From assembly GCA_020846105.1 (NCBI GenBank), contig JADLEN010000133.1, forward strand, positions 1 through 26,103: 26,103 bases of DNA, written 5' to 3'. The notes below the pieces were generated by a model. The model was not told where the DNA came from. It saw only the letters and a program-made list of their open reading frames with translations, and made no database searches. Position 1 is the first letter of the stretch; each line of letters begins with the position of its first letter. The stretch comes from Chitinophagaceae bacterium. Its GTDB lineage: Bacteria; Bacteroidota; Bacteroidia; Chitinophagales; Chitinophagaceae. The position numbers were made by a program, and so were the translations under genes. This document shows positions 16,059 to 25,522 of the stretch, one piece after another.

Positions 16059-16568
16059 ATGGAAAAACTAACAAAACGAGCCGCTCCGATTAATCGTAGC
16101 CCAATGACGCTCTCAGAAAAAATATACTTACCTGCTTTGCTCAAAGGCTTGAGCATAACGGTGGGGCATATTTTCAAAAAGAAAGCAACTATACAATACC
16201 CCGAAGAAACACGACCATTCAGTCCTGTGTTTCGTGGCTTGCACGTGCTCAACCGTGATGCGGAAGGACGCGAAAACTGTACTGCTTGCGGACTGTGTGC
16301 TGTGGCTTGCCCTGCCGAAGCTATTACAATGGACGCTGCCGAAAGAAAAGCAGACGAAAAACATCTGTACCGCGAAGAGAAATATGCTGCACGATACGAA
16401 ATCAATATGTTGCGTTGTATCTTTTGTGGTGCTTGCGAAGAGGCTTGTCCCAAGGACGCCATCTATCTTTCCGAAACATTGATGCCGGCAAACTTTACCC
16501 GCGAAAGTTTTATTTACAAGAAAAAAGATATGCTCATTCCTCATCCTAAAAACGAACAAAAAGCATAA
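16059..16568 (+). CDS. nuoI: NADH-quinone oxidoreductase subunit I
   Basis: This 169-residue ferredoxin-type subunit carries two [4Fe-4S] clusters (N6a and N6b). Both motifs are complete: Cys74, 77, 80 and 84 (CTACGLCAVACP) and Cys120, 123, 126 and 130 (CIFCGACEEACP). The N-terminal amphipathic part 'YLPALLKGLSITVGHIFKKK' is typical of the membrane-contacting helix, followed by 'YPEETRPFSPVFRG'. It lies 25 nt after nuoH and 9 nt before nuoJ. Confidence 0.97.
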   Translation: MEKLTKRAAPINRSPMTLSEKIYLPALLKGLSITVGHIFKKKATIQYPEETRPFSPVFRGLHVLNRDAEGRENCTACGLCAVACPAEAITMDAAERKADEKHLYREEKYAARYEINMLRCIFCGACEEACPKDAIYLSETLMPANFTRESFIYKKKDMLIPHPKNEQKA

Positions 16569-16577
16569 CAATTAGCG

Positions 16578-17081
16578 ATGGATATTTTACAAATACTTTT
16601 TTGGGTACTCACTATTATGGCTATTGGCTGCGCATTGGGCGTAGTGCTGAGCCGCAATCCGGTGAATAGTGTTATCTTTTTGATACTTACGTTTTTTGCC
16701 ATTTCAGGTCATTATCTTTTGCTCAATGCACAGTTTTTGGCCATTGTCAATATCATTGTTTACGCAGGTGCAATTATGGTTTTGTTCCTTTTTGTGATAA
16801 TGTTGATGAATATGAATGCTGATACCGAACCGCAAAAAAGTTGGCTCGTACAGCTTGCTGGTGTTGTGTCGGGTGGCACACTTTTTTTAGTGATTATTGC
16901 TGCTATTAGCAAAGCCAATTTGCTCGGCGTTATTCAGCCCGAAACCACGAACATCGGACTAATCAAAGTGCTCGGACAAGTATTGTACAAAGAATATGTA
17001 TTGCCTTTCGAAATCAGTTCGGTACTCTTTTTGAGTGCAATGATTGGGGCAATCGTAATCGGTAAAAAAGATATGGAATAA
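16578..17081 (+). CDS. nuoJ: NADH-quinone oxidoreductase subunit J
   Basis: This 167-residue membrane subunit has five hydrophobic segments. The conserved third segment 'IVNIIVYAGAIMVLFLFVIM', including the pi-bulge-forming YAGA stretch, is clear. The C-terminus ends with 'LFLSAMIGAIVIGKKD', usual for the family. It sits 9 nt after nuoI and 34 nt before nuoK. Confidence 0.95.
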   Translation: MDILQILFWVLTIMAIGCALGVVLSRNPVNSVIFLILTFFAISGHYLLLNAQFLAIVNIIVYAGAIMVLFLFVIMLMNMNADTEPQKSWLVQLAGVVSGGTLFLVIIAAISKANLLGVIQPETTNIGLIKVLGQVLYKEYVLPFEISSVLFLSAMIGAIVIGKKDME

Positions 17082-17115
17082 TTCCTTTTTTTAAAACTAA
17101 AAACTAAAGAAGAAA

Positions 17116-17415
17116 ATGCCAATACAATATTATTTATTCCTCAGCCTTGCTCTTTTTTGCATTGGCATTATGGGTGCGCTGATGCGCAGAAATGCGATTA
17201 TCATTTTTATGAGTATAGAGCTGATGCTCAATGCTGTCAATTTATTGATGGTTGCATTCTCCAAAATGTACAACGATAGTGCTGCACAGATTTTCGTATT
17301 TTTTATAATGGTAGTAGCTGCCGCAGAAGTAGCTGTGGGTTTGGCTATTATTGTAATGATGTACCGCAAAGTACATTCTGTAGATGTAAATATTTTGAAC
17401 CGATTGAAACACTAA
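17116..17415 (+). CDS. nuoK: NADH-quinone oxidoreductase subunit K
   Basis: This 99-residue three-helix membrane subunit is homologous to MrpC. The second helix has the conserved Glu in '[17 protein letters not shown]' and the third has the second conserved Glu in '[17 protein letters not shown]', both part of the proton path. Length is exactly typical. It lies 48 nt before nuoL. Confidence 0.96.
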   Translation: MPIQYYLFLSLALFCIGIMGALMRRNAIIIFMSIELMLNAVNLLMVAFSKMYNDSAAQIFVFFIMVVAAAEVAVGLAIIVMMYRKVHSVDVNILNRLKH

Positions 17416-17463
17416 GCCACAAGGTTTAGTAATAATTTTTAGCATTACTTTTTCAAGAATAAT

Positions 17464-19347
17464 ATGATACAATTAGCCTACTTAATTCCGATGTTTCCAT
17501 TGCTTGGTTTTCTTGTCAATGGGCTGGGTTGGAAAACTATGCCCAAGCAGGCAGCGGGTTTTTTAGCAAGCTTGATGATGCTTGTTTCTTTTGGTTTGTC
17601 GCTTGCCATTTTTTTTGAAGTAAAAGGCGGCGCAAGCGAAACCATTCACTTGTTCAACTTTATACAATCGGGTAAATTACTGATTCCTTTTGCCTTTAAA
17701 ATTGACGCACTTTCTTCTTTGTTTTTGCTCATCATTACTGGTGTAGGTTTTCTCATCCACGTTTATTCTACAAGCTATATGCACGACGATGAAGGGGTGG
17801 TAAAATATTTTGCCTACCTCAATCTCTTTGTGTTTTCGATGTTGATTTTGGTGATGGGTGCCAACTATGTCATTATGTTTATTGGTTGGGAAGGTGTTGG
17901 TTTGTGCTCGTATTTATTAATAGGATTTTGGTTCAAAAACCGCGATTTTACCAACGCAGCTAAGAAGGCATTTGTGATGAACCGCATTGGCGATCTCGGC
18001 TTTTTGGTAGGAATGATGTTGGTGTTGTATCATTTTGGCACACTCAGCTATGGCGAATTATTTGGACAAATTCAGGGCAACGAAATGATTGTAAGCAATT
18101 CAACTTATACTTGGATTGCGATTTGTTTCTTCATCGGTGCAATGGGTAAGAGTGCACAGTTGCCACTATACACTTGGCTTCCCGATGCAATGGCTGGTCC
18201 CACGCCTGTATCAGCTTTGATACACGCCGCCACGATGGTAACGGCAGGTATTTATATGATTGCCCGCAGTTCGGTTTTGTACAATCATTCAGAAGTAGCA
18301 TTACAATTCATTGCCATTGTAGGTTTGCTCACCGCAATCATTGCCGCATCCATTGCTATCAAACAAAACGATATTAAAAAAGTATTGGCCTATTCTACTG
18401 TTAGCCAATTAGGTTTTATGTTCCTCGCCATTGGTTGCGGAGCATACACCACCGCGGTTTTCCACGTGATGACGCACGCATTTTTTAAAGCGCTTTTGTT
18501 CCTTGGTTCTGGTTCGGTTATCCACGCTATGGGTGGCGAACAAGACATACGCTCGATGGGTGGTTTGGGCAAAAAAATGCCCATTACAAAAATAACTTTC
18601 TTGATTGGTTGCGTAGCAATAGCAGGCATTCCGCCATTCGCAGGTTTCTTCTCCAAAGATGAAATACTTGCCGCAGCATTTGCACACAGTCCTATTTTAT
18701 ATGCCGGTGCTTTGGGCGCTGCGCTTATGACTGCCTTTTATATGTTCCGTTTGTATTTCCTTACTTTTTCGGGCAAATTCCGCGGTACGCACGAGCAAGA
18801 GCATCACCTTCACGAAAGCCCTGCTGCAATGACTTTTCCGCTAATAGCCTTGGCTATATTAGCAACCGTTTCGGGCTTTGTAGGTTTGCCTGCAGTTATT
18901 TCTGAGCAACATTCCCTCAACGAATTTTTGAACACAGCCGTTACCAATTTGGGTGCACACCACCTCGACCACAGCACAGAGTGGATGCTGATGGGCTTGT
19001 CGGTAAGTTTGGTTTTGGTAATGATTTTCATTGCGTACAACCGTACCAAATCACCCAATTTTGCAGCCAATACAGGCCTCGCAAAAGTGCTCGAAAACAA
19101 GTGGTATGTGGACGAATTGTATGATGCTGTAATTGTAAATCCGCTTGTAAAATTCAGTGGTTTTATGGATAAAATAATTGAGCGAAAAGGAATTGATGGG
19201 GGTGTAAATGGCGTTGGAAAAATTGTTCGTTGGGGTGCCGATAGAATGCGTTTGTTGCAAAACGGACAAGTCGGTGCTTACCTGTTTTCTATGGTTGTCG
19301 GCATCGTTTTGATTTTTGTGATTGGTTTGTTTTTAGTGAATTTTTAA
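17464..19347 (+). CDS. nuoL: NADH-quinone oxidoreductase subunit L
   Basis: This 627-residue antiporter-like proton channel lies at the far end of the membrane arm. Visible are the TM5 Glu in 'FIGWEGVGLCSYLLIGFW' and the TM7-8 region 'GAMGKSAQLPLYTWLPDAMA', with the Lys and the broken-helix PTPVSALIHAATMVTAG. Next are 'IKQNDIKKVLAYSTVSQLGF', and the C-terminal lateral helix region before a last transmembrane segment. Length is typical. It is 24 nt from nuoM. Confidence 0.97.
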   Translation: MIQLAYLIPMFPLLGFLVNGLGWKTMPKQAAGFLASLMMLVSFGLSLAIFFEVKGGASETIHLFNFIQSGKLLIPFAFKIDALSSLFLLIITGVGFLIHVYSTSYMHDDEGVVKYFAYLNLFVFSMLILVMGANYVIMFIGWEGVGLCSYLLIGFWFKNRDFTNAAKKAFVMNRIGDLGFLVGMMLVLYHFGTLSYGELFGQIQGNEMIVSNSTYTWIAICFFIGAMGKSAQLPLYTWLPDAMAGPTPVSALIHAATMVTAGIYMIARSSVLYNHSEVALQFIAIVGLLTAIIAASIAIKQNDIKKVLAYSTVSQLGFMFLAIGCGAYTTAVFHVMTHAFFKALLFLGSGSVIHAMGGEQDIRSMGGLGKKMPITKITFLIGCVAIAGIPPFAGFFSKDEILAAAFAHSPILYAGALGAALMTAFYMFRLYFLTFSGKFRGTHEQEHHLHESPAAMTFPLIALAILATVSGFVGLPAVISEQHSLNEFLNTAVTNLGAHHLDHSTEWMLMGLSVSLVLVMIFIAYNRTKSPNFAANTGLAKVLENKWYVDELYDAVIVNPLVKFSGFMDKIIERKGIDGGVNGVGKIVRWGADRMRLLQNGQVGAYLFSMVVGIVLIFVIGLFLVNF

Positions 19348-19371
19348 TTTGGTTTTTTAGCTTTAGTAAAT

Positions 19372-20796
19372 ATGATTTTGGTTTTTCTTTTACTCATTCC
19401 TTTTTTAGCGGGCGTCGTTTCTTTCTTGGCAAAAGATGCAGCTAAAAATGTTGCCTTGTTTGGTTCTTTGTGCAGTCTTGCCGTATCGGCTTACGTTGCC
19501 ATTTTTTGCGGAACAGAGCAAGTTCCATCAATTTCAATTCCTTGGATGCCTACAATTGGCGCACAATTCAGTCTTTCTGCAGACGGACTGACCGCAATGC
19601 TTTGCTTGCTGACGGGTATAATCTTTCCGGTGACCTTGCTCATCAATAGAAATAAAAATATCGAAAACCCTGCTGCCTATTATGGATTAATTATGCTGAG
19701 TCAGGTTGGTTTGATGGGTGTGTTTTTGGCTGCAGATGCTTTATTGTTTTACTTCTTTTGGGAATTGGCATTGATACCTGTTTATTTCCTTTCATCCCTT
19801 TGGGGTGGCGAACGCCGCATCGCAGTTACCTTCAAGTTTTTCGTTTATACTTTCGTAGGAAGTCTGATGATGTTGGCAGCATTGATTTACCTATCAATGC
19901 AAACAAACGGCGTGAATGCAATGAGTTGGGATAATATTATTGCTGCGGGAAAAGCATTGCCACTAATGCAACAGCACATTATTTTTTGGCTTTTGTTTGT
20001 TGCTTTCGCTATCAAAATGCCCATCTTTCCATTTCACACTTGGCAGCCCGACGCTTACGAACAAGCACCTACCCAAGTTACTATTATCCTTTCGGCTTTG
20101 ATGGTGAAAATGGGTATCTACGCGGTTCTTCGTTGGTTGATACCGGTATTGCCCGAGGCTACTGCTTTTTGGGCAGACTTGGTAATGACCTTAGCTATTT
20201 TTGGAATTGTGTATGCTTCGCTTTTGGCAATGGTACAAACAAATATCAAACGTTTGGTCGCTTATTCCTCTATCGCACATATGGGTTTGATGTGTGCTGC
20301 TGCATTCGCCAATACTGATTTATCGAACCACGGATTACTCGTGCAAATGTTTAACCACGGCATCAACATCACCGCAATGTGGGTGATTGTAAATATGGTT
20401 GAGCAACGCTACGGCACACAAGATTTGAAAAAAATGGGCGGACTTGCAAACACCGCGCCAGCTATTGCTATTGCCTTAGTTATTATTTCTTTTGCAAACA
20501 TCGCATTACCACTTACCAATGGATTTATTGGCGAGTTTATGTTGTTCACAGGTATCTTCCAATCGGCTTCGCAATACCACATTATTTTTATGGTAGTAGC
20601 AGGTTTGGGTATTATTTTGGGTGCTGTTTATACTTTATCAATGGTGCAAAAAGTGGCCTATGGCGAAAATAATTCGGGTGTAGCAACTGTTGCAAAAATG
20701 AATGGCGCGGAGTGGGTAGCAGTGATTATTTTAGTAGCATTTATTATTGTTTTGGGTGTGTTTCCACAACCCTTGTTAGATTTGGTTTTGTTATAG
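19372..20796 (+). CDS. nuoM: NADH-quinone oxidoreductase subunit M
   Basis: This 474-residue antiporter-like subunit has the TM5 Glu in 'LFYFFWELALIPVYFLSSLW', the central Lys and broken helix in 'AFAIKMPIFPFHTWQPDAYE' and 'QAPTQVTIILSALMVKMGIY', and 'QTNIKRLVAYSSIAHMGL'. This combination distinguishes NuoM from NuoL and NuoN. Length is slightly below the usual 490-510 but all core segments are present. It lies 57 nt before nuoN. Confidence 0.96.
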   Translation: MILVFLLLIPFLAGVVSFLAKDAAKNVALFGSLCSLAVSAYVAIFCGTEQVPSISIPWMPTIGAQFSLSADGLTAMLCLLTGIIFPVTLLINRNKNIENPAAYYGLIMLSQVGLMGVFLAADALLFYFFWELALIPVYFLSSLWGGERRIAVTFKFFVYTFVGSLMMLAALIYLSMQTNGVNAMSWDNIIAAGKALPLMQQHIIFWLLFVAFAIKMPIFPFHTWQPDAYEQAPTQVTIILSALMVKMGIYAVLRWLIPVLPEATAFWADLVMTLAIFGIVYASLLAMVQTNIKRLVAYSSIAHMGLMCAAAFANTDLSNHGLLVQMFNHGINITAMWVIVNMVEQRYGTQDLKKMGGLANTAPAIAIALVIISFANIALPLTNGFIGEFMLFTGIFQSASQYHIIFMVVAGLGIILGAVYTLSMVQKVAYGENNSGVATVAKMNGAEWVAVIILVAFIIVLGVFPQPLLDLVLL

Positions 20797-20853
20797 GTTT
20801 TTGGTTTTAGAAAGGATCATTACAAGCGTTTTTAAAAATATTTTACAAAGATT

Positions 20854-22236
20854 ATGAAGGCAATTATTGCAGCAACTATACTGGGCATCATTATGATGTA
20901 TGTCGGCTTTGTGGTAAAGGAAAAGAAGACTATTTTATCTATTGCAACTATTTTATTCGTTGCGCTTTTGGGCGTCAATGTATGGGAATTGAATACCATG
21001 AAAATAGGTGTTACCGAATCGTTTTTTAATTATCAATTACTCATTAGTCCTTATAGTGTTTGGTTCAATACCTTAATGACAGCTGCTACCTTACTTTACG
21101 TATTGTTAATGGGAAATGATATAATAAGGGTGGGCAAACATGTAGGAGAGTATTTTGCCCTCTTCTTTTTTATCCTTGTAGGTACCTTTATTCTTACATC
21201 GTATAATAATATGCTTTTGATGTTTATCGGCATCGAAATACTTTCTATTCCACAATACATCCTGTCTGGCAGCGATAAGCGTAGTCTCAAAAGTAGTGAG
21301 GCTTCACTCAAATATTTCTTGATGGGCGCATTTTCTACCGGTATTTTATTGATGGGTATTACGCTTATTTACGGCGCTACTGGCGAATTTAATATCAGCA
21401 AATTCAGTTTTATGCAATTGGAGCATATCAACCCAATGGTGCTTACTGGTATCTTATTTTTAATTGTTTCCTTTGCCTTTAAGGTATCAGCTGCACCAAT
21501 GCATTTTTGGACAGCAGATGTTTATGATGGCTCACCAACCCCTTTTACTGCTTTTATGGCTACTGTGGGTAAGGCCGCAGCTTTTGTTGGTTTTATCAGA
21601 TTGTTTCATACTTCCTTTGCATCTGTGAGCGATAGCTGGCAATTAGTGTTGGCTATAATTACAGCAGCTACTTTGTTCATTGGCAATATTACTGCGGTCT
21701 TTCAACAGAGTGTTAAGCGAATGCTTGCCTATTCTTCTATTGCCCAAGCAGGCTTTATGTTATTTGCTGTTATCTCAGTAACTGCTTTGGCTTGGCAAGG
21801 ATTAGTAATTTATTCGGTAGCTTATACAATAGCCACCCTAGGTATGTTTGCCGTTTTGCTCAAACTCAAAGATTACACATTTGATGGTTTTAATGGGCTT
21901 GCAAAAAAGGAGCCACTCTTAGCATTTGTTGCGACAATATTTATATTTTCATTAGCGGGTATCCCCTTGACAGCAGGTTTTATGGCCAAATTTATGATGC
22001 TACAAGCAGCTATGAGTCAAGGCAACCTTATGTGGTTGGTTATCTTCGCATTATTAATGGCTGCGGTAAGTGCGTTTTATTATTTTAAAGTCATTATTGC
22101 CATGTATTTCAAAACAGGAGATCCGCAGCTTGTGGTAGAAGTGTCAAGCACCGACAAAATACTACTAGCACTTACGGCTTTATTAGTTATCCTAATTGGT
22201 GTGGTACCCCAAATTCTATTACCAGCAGGTATTTAA
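20854..22236 (+). CDS. nuoN: NADH-quinone oxidoreductase subunit N
   Basis: This 460-residue antiporter-like subunit carries 'LLMFIGIEILSIPQYILSGS' with the TM5 Glu, 'SSEASLKYFLMGAFSTGILL', the broken-helix region 'VSAAPMHFWTADVYDGSPTP', and 'QQSVKRMLAYSSIAQAGFML'. In the last, Lys replaces nothing essential that I can see. It is the last nuo gene, followed after about 20 nt by a strong terminator, so the operon ends here. Confidence 0.96.
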   Translation: MKAIIAATILGIIMMYVGFVVKEKKTILSIATILFVALLGVNVWELNTMKIGVTESFFNYQLLISPYSVWFNTLMTAATLLYVLLMGNDIIRVGKHVGEYFALFFFILVGTFILTSYNNMLLMFIGIEILSIPQYILSGSDKRSLKSSEASLKYFLMGAFSTGILLMGITLIYGATGEFNISKFSFMQLEHINPMVLTGILFLIVSFAFKVSAAPMHFWTADVYDGSPTPFTAFMATVGKAAAFVGFIRLFHTSFASVSDSWQLVLAIITAATLFIGNITAVFQQSVKRMLAYSSIAQAGFMLFAVISVTALAWQGLVIYSVAYTIATLGMFAVLLKLKDYTFDGFNGLAKKEPLLAFVATIFIFSLAGIPLTAGFMAKFMMLQAAMSQGNLMWLVIFALLMAAVSAFYYFKVIIAMYFKTGDPQLVVEVSSTDKILLALTALLVILIGVVPQILLPAGI

Positions 22237-22256
22237 TTTATTTTTAAGCACATTAT

Positions 22257-22292
22257 AAGGCCCCAGCTTTGTTACAAAGGTTGGGGCCTTTT
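22257..22292 (+). terminator. Rho-independent terminator of the nuo operon
   Basis: The outer stem AAGGCCCCA/TGGGGCCTT (9 bp) is extended inward by CTTTG/CAAAG around a TTA loop, and a TTTTATTTT tract follows. It lies 20 nt after nuoN. Confidence 0.9.
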
Positions 22293-22340
22293 ATTTTCTG
22301 AATTTGCCGAATACTCACCGTCTAATTATAGATTGATGCA

Positions 22341-22368
22341 TTGGAATACAACATGTTTTTTATCTTCG
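22341..22368 (+). promoter_or_regulatory. Candidate promoter for the membrane protein gene
   Basis: TTG (22341-22343), 17 nt, then TATCTTCG (22361-22368), one mismatch from TAnnTTTG. It predicts a start near 22374 and a short leader to the ATG at 22388. Confidence 0.4.
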
Positions 22369-22387
22369 TTAACACAAATAAAAAATT

Positions 22388-23149
22388 ATGGAAAATCATT
22401 CTACAATTGCAACACAGAGTATCAGCAAATGCTTGGAACAAGCCTGGAAAAATGTAACCAAAAACATTTGGCTATTTGCAGGCTTTACGGTGCTTTATTT
22501 TACAGTTAGCTCTGTAGTTGGTTTGATTCCAGTAATAGGCTCACTCAGCAACTTTTTTTCCTTTATTTTCTCAGCATCTATTTTTGCCGCAGCTAGCGTT
22601 TCCGACCAAGGGGCCGAGCTGGGTTTCAATCATTTTTTTAGCTGGTCGCCCAAGTTTGGTCGCCTTTTTTTGGGCAATCTTGTTCTTATGTTGCTTGCCA
22701 TTGCCATCTTGATACCCCTTGCCCTATTGCTTATTGCACTTTTAGGAATGAGCTTTTTTTCTAGCTTGGCAAGCGGCGGCGACCCTAGCGACCTCTTGCC
22801 ATTCATTACAATGTCCAATGTGTTAGCCATTGTAGGGCTTGTGTTCGTTTTTGTGATACTCTTGTCTATCGTGTTTTTCGCCTATCCCTTTATTATCCAA
22901 TATACCGAATTGTCTATATCAGACTCCTTGAAGTATAGTTTCAAAATTGGCCGCAATAATATTGGCCAAATCATCATTTTTGCATTCTTGGCTATGGGTC
23001 TATCTATTTTAGGTTTGTTGTTTTTGGGTATTGGGCTAGCAGTCGCTATCCCCCTCATTATGCTCACACAATACTATTTTCTCCACAACATTATTATTGC
23101 CGATAGTGCAGAAAAAGAATGGGATTTTTTGAATCAGCAACCAGAATAG
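22388..23149 (+). CDS. Multi-pass inner-membrane protein of unknown function
   Basis: This 253-residue protein begins with an amphipathic helix 'SKCLEQAWKNVTKNIWLFAG' and has about five to six hydrophobic segments: roughly 28-50, 55-75, 95-125, 140-170 and 195-235. A hydrophilic loop 'ISDSLKYSFKIGRNNIGQ' precedes the last pair. This layout, with a recurring 'A(W/L)K...KN.W' opening and a 'DSLKYSFKIGR' loop, resembles loosely defined families near the glycerophosphodiester phosphodiesterase membrane domain. I cannot name one with confidence. It stands alone between the nuo terminator and fabG. The short acidic C-terminal tail is probably cytoplasmic. Confidence 0.75.
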   Translation: MENHSTIATQSISKCLEQAWKNVTKNIWLFAGFTVLYFTVSSVVGLIPVIGSLSNFFSFIFSASIFAAASVSDQGAELGFNHFFSWSPKFGRLFLGNLVLMLLAIAILIPLALLLIALLGMSFFSSLASGGDPSDLLPFITMSNVLAIVGLVFVFVILLSIVFFAYPFIIQYTELSISDSLKYSFKIGRNNIGQIIIFAFLAMGLSILGLLFLGIGLAVAIPLIMLTQYYFLHNIIIADSAEKEWDFLNQQPE

Positions 23150-23299
23150 CCCCAAATACTATCCCTGCCCCAGCTTCCAATTGCTGCCCCTGTATTTGCC
23201 ATCAGAAAGTTTATTTAGTGATGTCGCAAAACAAAAAGACAAAACACTGTACCCCTTCAATATTTTTATTAATTTTACTGCTTAATTATATTGTGTACA

Positions 23300-24046
23300 A
23301 TGAAGTTATTGGAAAATAAAACAGCATTAATTACAGGCGCAAGTAGAGGAATAGGTGAGGCTATTGCAATCAAATTTGCTCAGAATGGTGCCAATATTGC
23401 ATTTACCTATTTGTCTTCAGAAGAGCGCGCAAAAGCACTCGAGGAAAAACTAATAAGCTATGGTGTAAAAGCCAAAGCATACAAATCTGACGCTTCAAAC
23501 TATGCATCTAGCGAGCTTTTGACCACAGAAGTACTAGCCCATTTTGGCGCCATAGACATCTGTGTAAACAATGCAGGCATCTCTCGCGACAACCTTTTGC
23601 TACGCCTTACCCCAGAGCAGTGGGACGATGTGATGCACGCCAACCTCAAAAGCGTGTACAACCTTTCCCGACAAGTAATAAAATCCATGATGAAAGCCCG
23701 CTCAGGCAGCATCATCAATATGAGCTCCGTAGTAGGCGTCATGGGCAACCCTGGCCAAAGCGCCTATGCCGCATCCAAAGCCGGTATCGTAGGTTTTACA
23801 AAATCTATAGCACAAGAGCTAGGCAGCCGCAACATCCGCGTCAACGCAATAGCACCAGGCTTTGTAGAAACCGATATGACCAGCTACCTCAACGATGGCG
23901 AGGGCGGCGGCAAATGGTTGCACAAAATACCCCTCGGTCGCTTTGCCAAACCCGAAGAAATAGCAGGTGTCGCTTTGTTTTTAGCATCAGACATGAGTAG
24001 CTACGTCACCGGCCAAGTCATAAGCACTTGCGGCGGCATTTACTAA
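23300..24046 (+). CDS. fabG: 3-oxoacyl-[acyl-carrier-protein] reductase
   Basis: This 248-residue NADPH-dependent short-chain dehydrogenase reduces beta-ketoacyl-ACP in fatty acid elongation. The Rossmann glycine motif GASRGIG is at 13-19, NNAG at 90-93, and the catalytic tetrad is Asn115, Ser143, Tyr156 and Lys160 (YAASK). 'IRVNAIAPGFVETDM' follows, and the C-terminus is 'YVTGQVISTCGGIY'. The ATG at 23300 is preferred over a TTG three codons earlier. Codon use changes inside the gene: the first 200 nt are AT-rich and the rest is rich in C-ending codons. It lies 33 nt before fabH, fitting a two-gene fatty-acid unit. The SDR family is broad, but the fabH neighbour supports FabG. Confidence 0.88.
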   Translation: MKLLENKTALITGASRGIGEAIAIKFAQNGANIAFTYLSSEERAKALEEKLISYGVKAKAYKSDASNYASSELLTTEVLAHFGAIDICVNNAGISRDNLLLRLTPEQWDDVMHANLKSVYNLSRQVIKSMMKARSGSIINMSSVVGVMGNPGQSAYAASKAGIVGFTKSIAQELGSRNIRVNAIAPGFVETDMTSYLNDGEGGGKWLHKIPLGRFAKPEEIAGVALFLASDMSSYVTGQVISTCGGIY

Positions 24047-24079
24047 TACCGTATAATCTCTTTTCTTAAAAAGCAATCA

Positions 24080-25078
24080 ATGCAAAAAATACATGCAGCC
24101 ATCACAGCTGTGGGTGGCTATGTGCCCGACTATATTCTTACCAATGCCGAGCTCGAAACAATGGTAGAAACCAACGACGAGTGGATAACAAGCCGCACCG
24201 GCATCAAAGAACGAAGAATACTCAAAGGCGAAGGCCTAGGCACATCAGACATGGCCATGCACGCCGTCAATCAGCTATTACAAAAACGCGGTATAGACCC
24301 TATGGAAATAGACCTCGTAATCTGCGCCACCACCACCCCCGACATGCAATTTCCCGCCACCGCCAACGTCATTACCGACAAAGTAGGCATGAAAAACGCA
24401 TTTGGCTACGACCTCAACGCCGCTTGTTGCAGCTTTCTCTACGCACTTACCACCGGCGCCCAATTTATCGAAACCGGCAAATACAAAAAAGTAATTGTTA
24501 TCGGGGCCGACAAAATGTCGTCTATAATGGACTACCAAGACCGCGCCACCTGCATCATCTTTGGCGACGGCGCAGGGGCCGTGCTCCTAGAGCCCAATAC
24601 CGAAGGCAACGGTCTGCAAGACGCCATCCTACGCAGCGATGGTGCTGGCCGTGCATTCTTGCACCAAAAAGCAGGCGGCTCTGTAAAGCCCGCCACCATC
24701 GAAACCGTGATGAACAAAGAACACTACGTGCACCAAGAAGGCCAAACAGTATTCAAATTTGCAGTCAAAAACATGGCCGACGTGAGCGCCGAAATAATGG
24801 AGCGCAACCAACTGACCCCAGATGACATAGCATGGCTAGTACCCCACCAAGCCAACCTACGCATCATCTCCGCCACAGGCGAGCGCATGGGCATACCCAC
24901 CGAAAAAGTAATGATCAACATCCAGAAATACGGCAACACCACCAACGGCACCCTACCACTATGCCTATGGGAGTGGGAAAACCAATTGAAAAAAGGCGAC
25001 AACATTATACTCGCAGCATTTGGCGGCGGCTTTACCTGGGGCGCCAGCTATATAAAGTGGGCCTACGATACCAAGTAA
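24080..25078 (+). CDS. fabH: 3-oxoacyl-[acyl-carrier-protein] synthase III
   Basis: This 332-residue condensing enzyme starts fatty acid chains by joining acyl-CoA with malonyl-ACP. The triad is Cys116 (in AACCSF, aligned to the usual AACAGF Cys), His253 (VPHQANLRI) and Asn283 (YGNTTNGT). The opening '[19 protein letters not shown]' and the C-terminal GGGFTWGA are typical. Cys117 next to the catalytic Cys is a mild oddity. Codons are strongly C-ending, unlike the nuo genes. It is followed by a terminator at 25107-25137. Confidence 0.93.
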   Translation: MQKIHAAITAVGGYVPDYILTNAELETMVETNDEWITSRTGIKERRILKGEGLGTSDMAMHAVNQLLQKRGIDPMEIDLVICATTTPDMQFPATANVITDKVGMKNAFGYDLNAACCSFLYALTTGAQFIETGKYKKVIVIGADKMSSIMDYQDRATCIIFGDGAGAVLLEPNTEGNGLQDAILRSDGAGRAFLHQKAGGSVKPATIETVMNKEHYVHQEGQTVFKFAVKNMADVSAEIMERNQLTPDDIAWLVPHQANLRIISATGERMGIPTEKVMINIQKYGNTTNGTLPLCLWEWENQLKKGDNIILAAFGGGFTWGASYIKWAYDTK

Positions 25079-25106
25079 GCACCCCACACAAAAAACACAA
25101 CACCCC

Positions 25107-25137
25107 AAAAAGGAAGGCCAAGGTCTTCCTTTTTTTT
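25107..25137 (+). terminator. Rho-independent terminator after fabH
   Basis: The stem AAGGAAG/CTTCCTT has an 8-nt loop and a run of T. The A tract before the stem extends the pairing. It lies about 30 nt after the fabH stop and just before the inverted-repeat element. Confidence 0.85.
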
Positions 25138-25157
25138 ATGCCCCAGCTATTTTTCTT

Positions 25158-25254
25158 GGGCGTGCCGCCGCCCCCTTATCGCACATGCTAGCAAAGGGCG
25201 GCGTCCGGCTATCCGTTCCTATCTTTTGCCCTGAAAAAGGGCAAAAGGATATCC
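25158..25254 (+). repeat. Left inverted arm with two hairpins
   Basis: Hairpin 1 is CGCCGCCC (25166-25173) with GGGCGGCG (25196-25203), a perfect 8-bp stem around a loop containing CATGCTAG. Hairpin 2 is CTTTTGCCCT with AGGGCAAAAG around a GAAAA loop inside 25219-25254. Between them is a short 'CGGCTATCCGTTC' linker. Confidence 0.85.
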
Positions 25255-25522
25255 ACTGCTATCCGTCACGCTTTCGAGGGTGCTACTTTGCGCGCATAAT
25301 GTAGCGCCCCAGCCCAGCAACACCCTTTGTAGTGCATGCCTATAGCTCAGTAGCTATTAGCCAAGCCTTTGCACAGCAAAAAAGAAGCTATGTACTGCCT
25401 CATTAACGGTACATCTGCCTTAGCAAATGCAAAAAGATGATGCGTAAACGCAAAAAAATGCTTGGAAATAGCTAAGTATTGCCCGCAAAACAAAAATCAG
25501 TACCCGAATGAGCTTTTGAAGC

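Noticed and set aside
23119..23319. 66-residue ORF between the membrane protein gene and fabG
   Set aside because: It overlaps both neighbours, is Cys/Pro-rich by chance, and lacks recognisable motifs.
24181..24825. 214-residue Arg/His-rich ORF inside fabH
   Set aside because: It is a shadow frame of the C-rich fabH codons; the composition is an artefact of fabH codon use.
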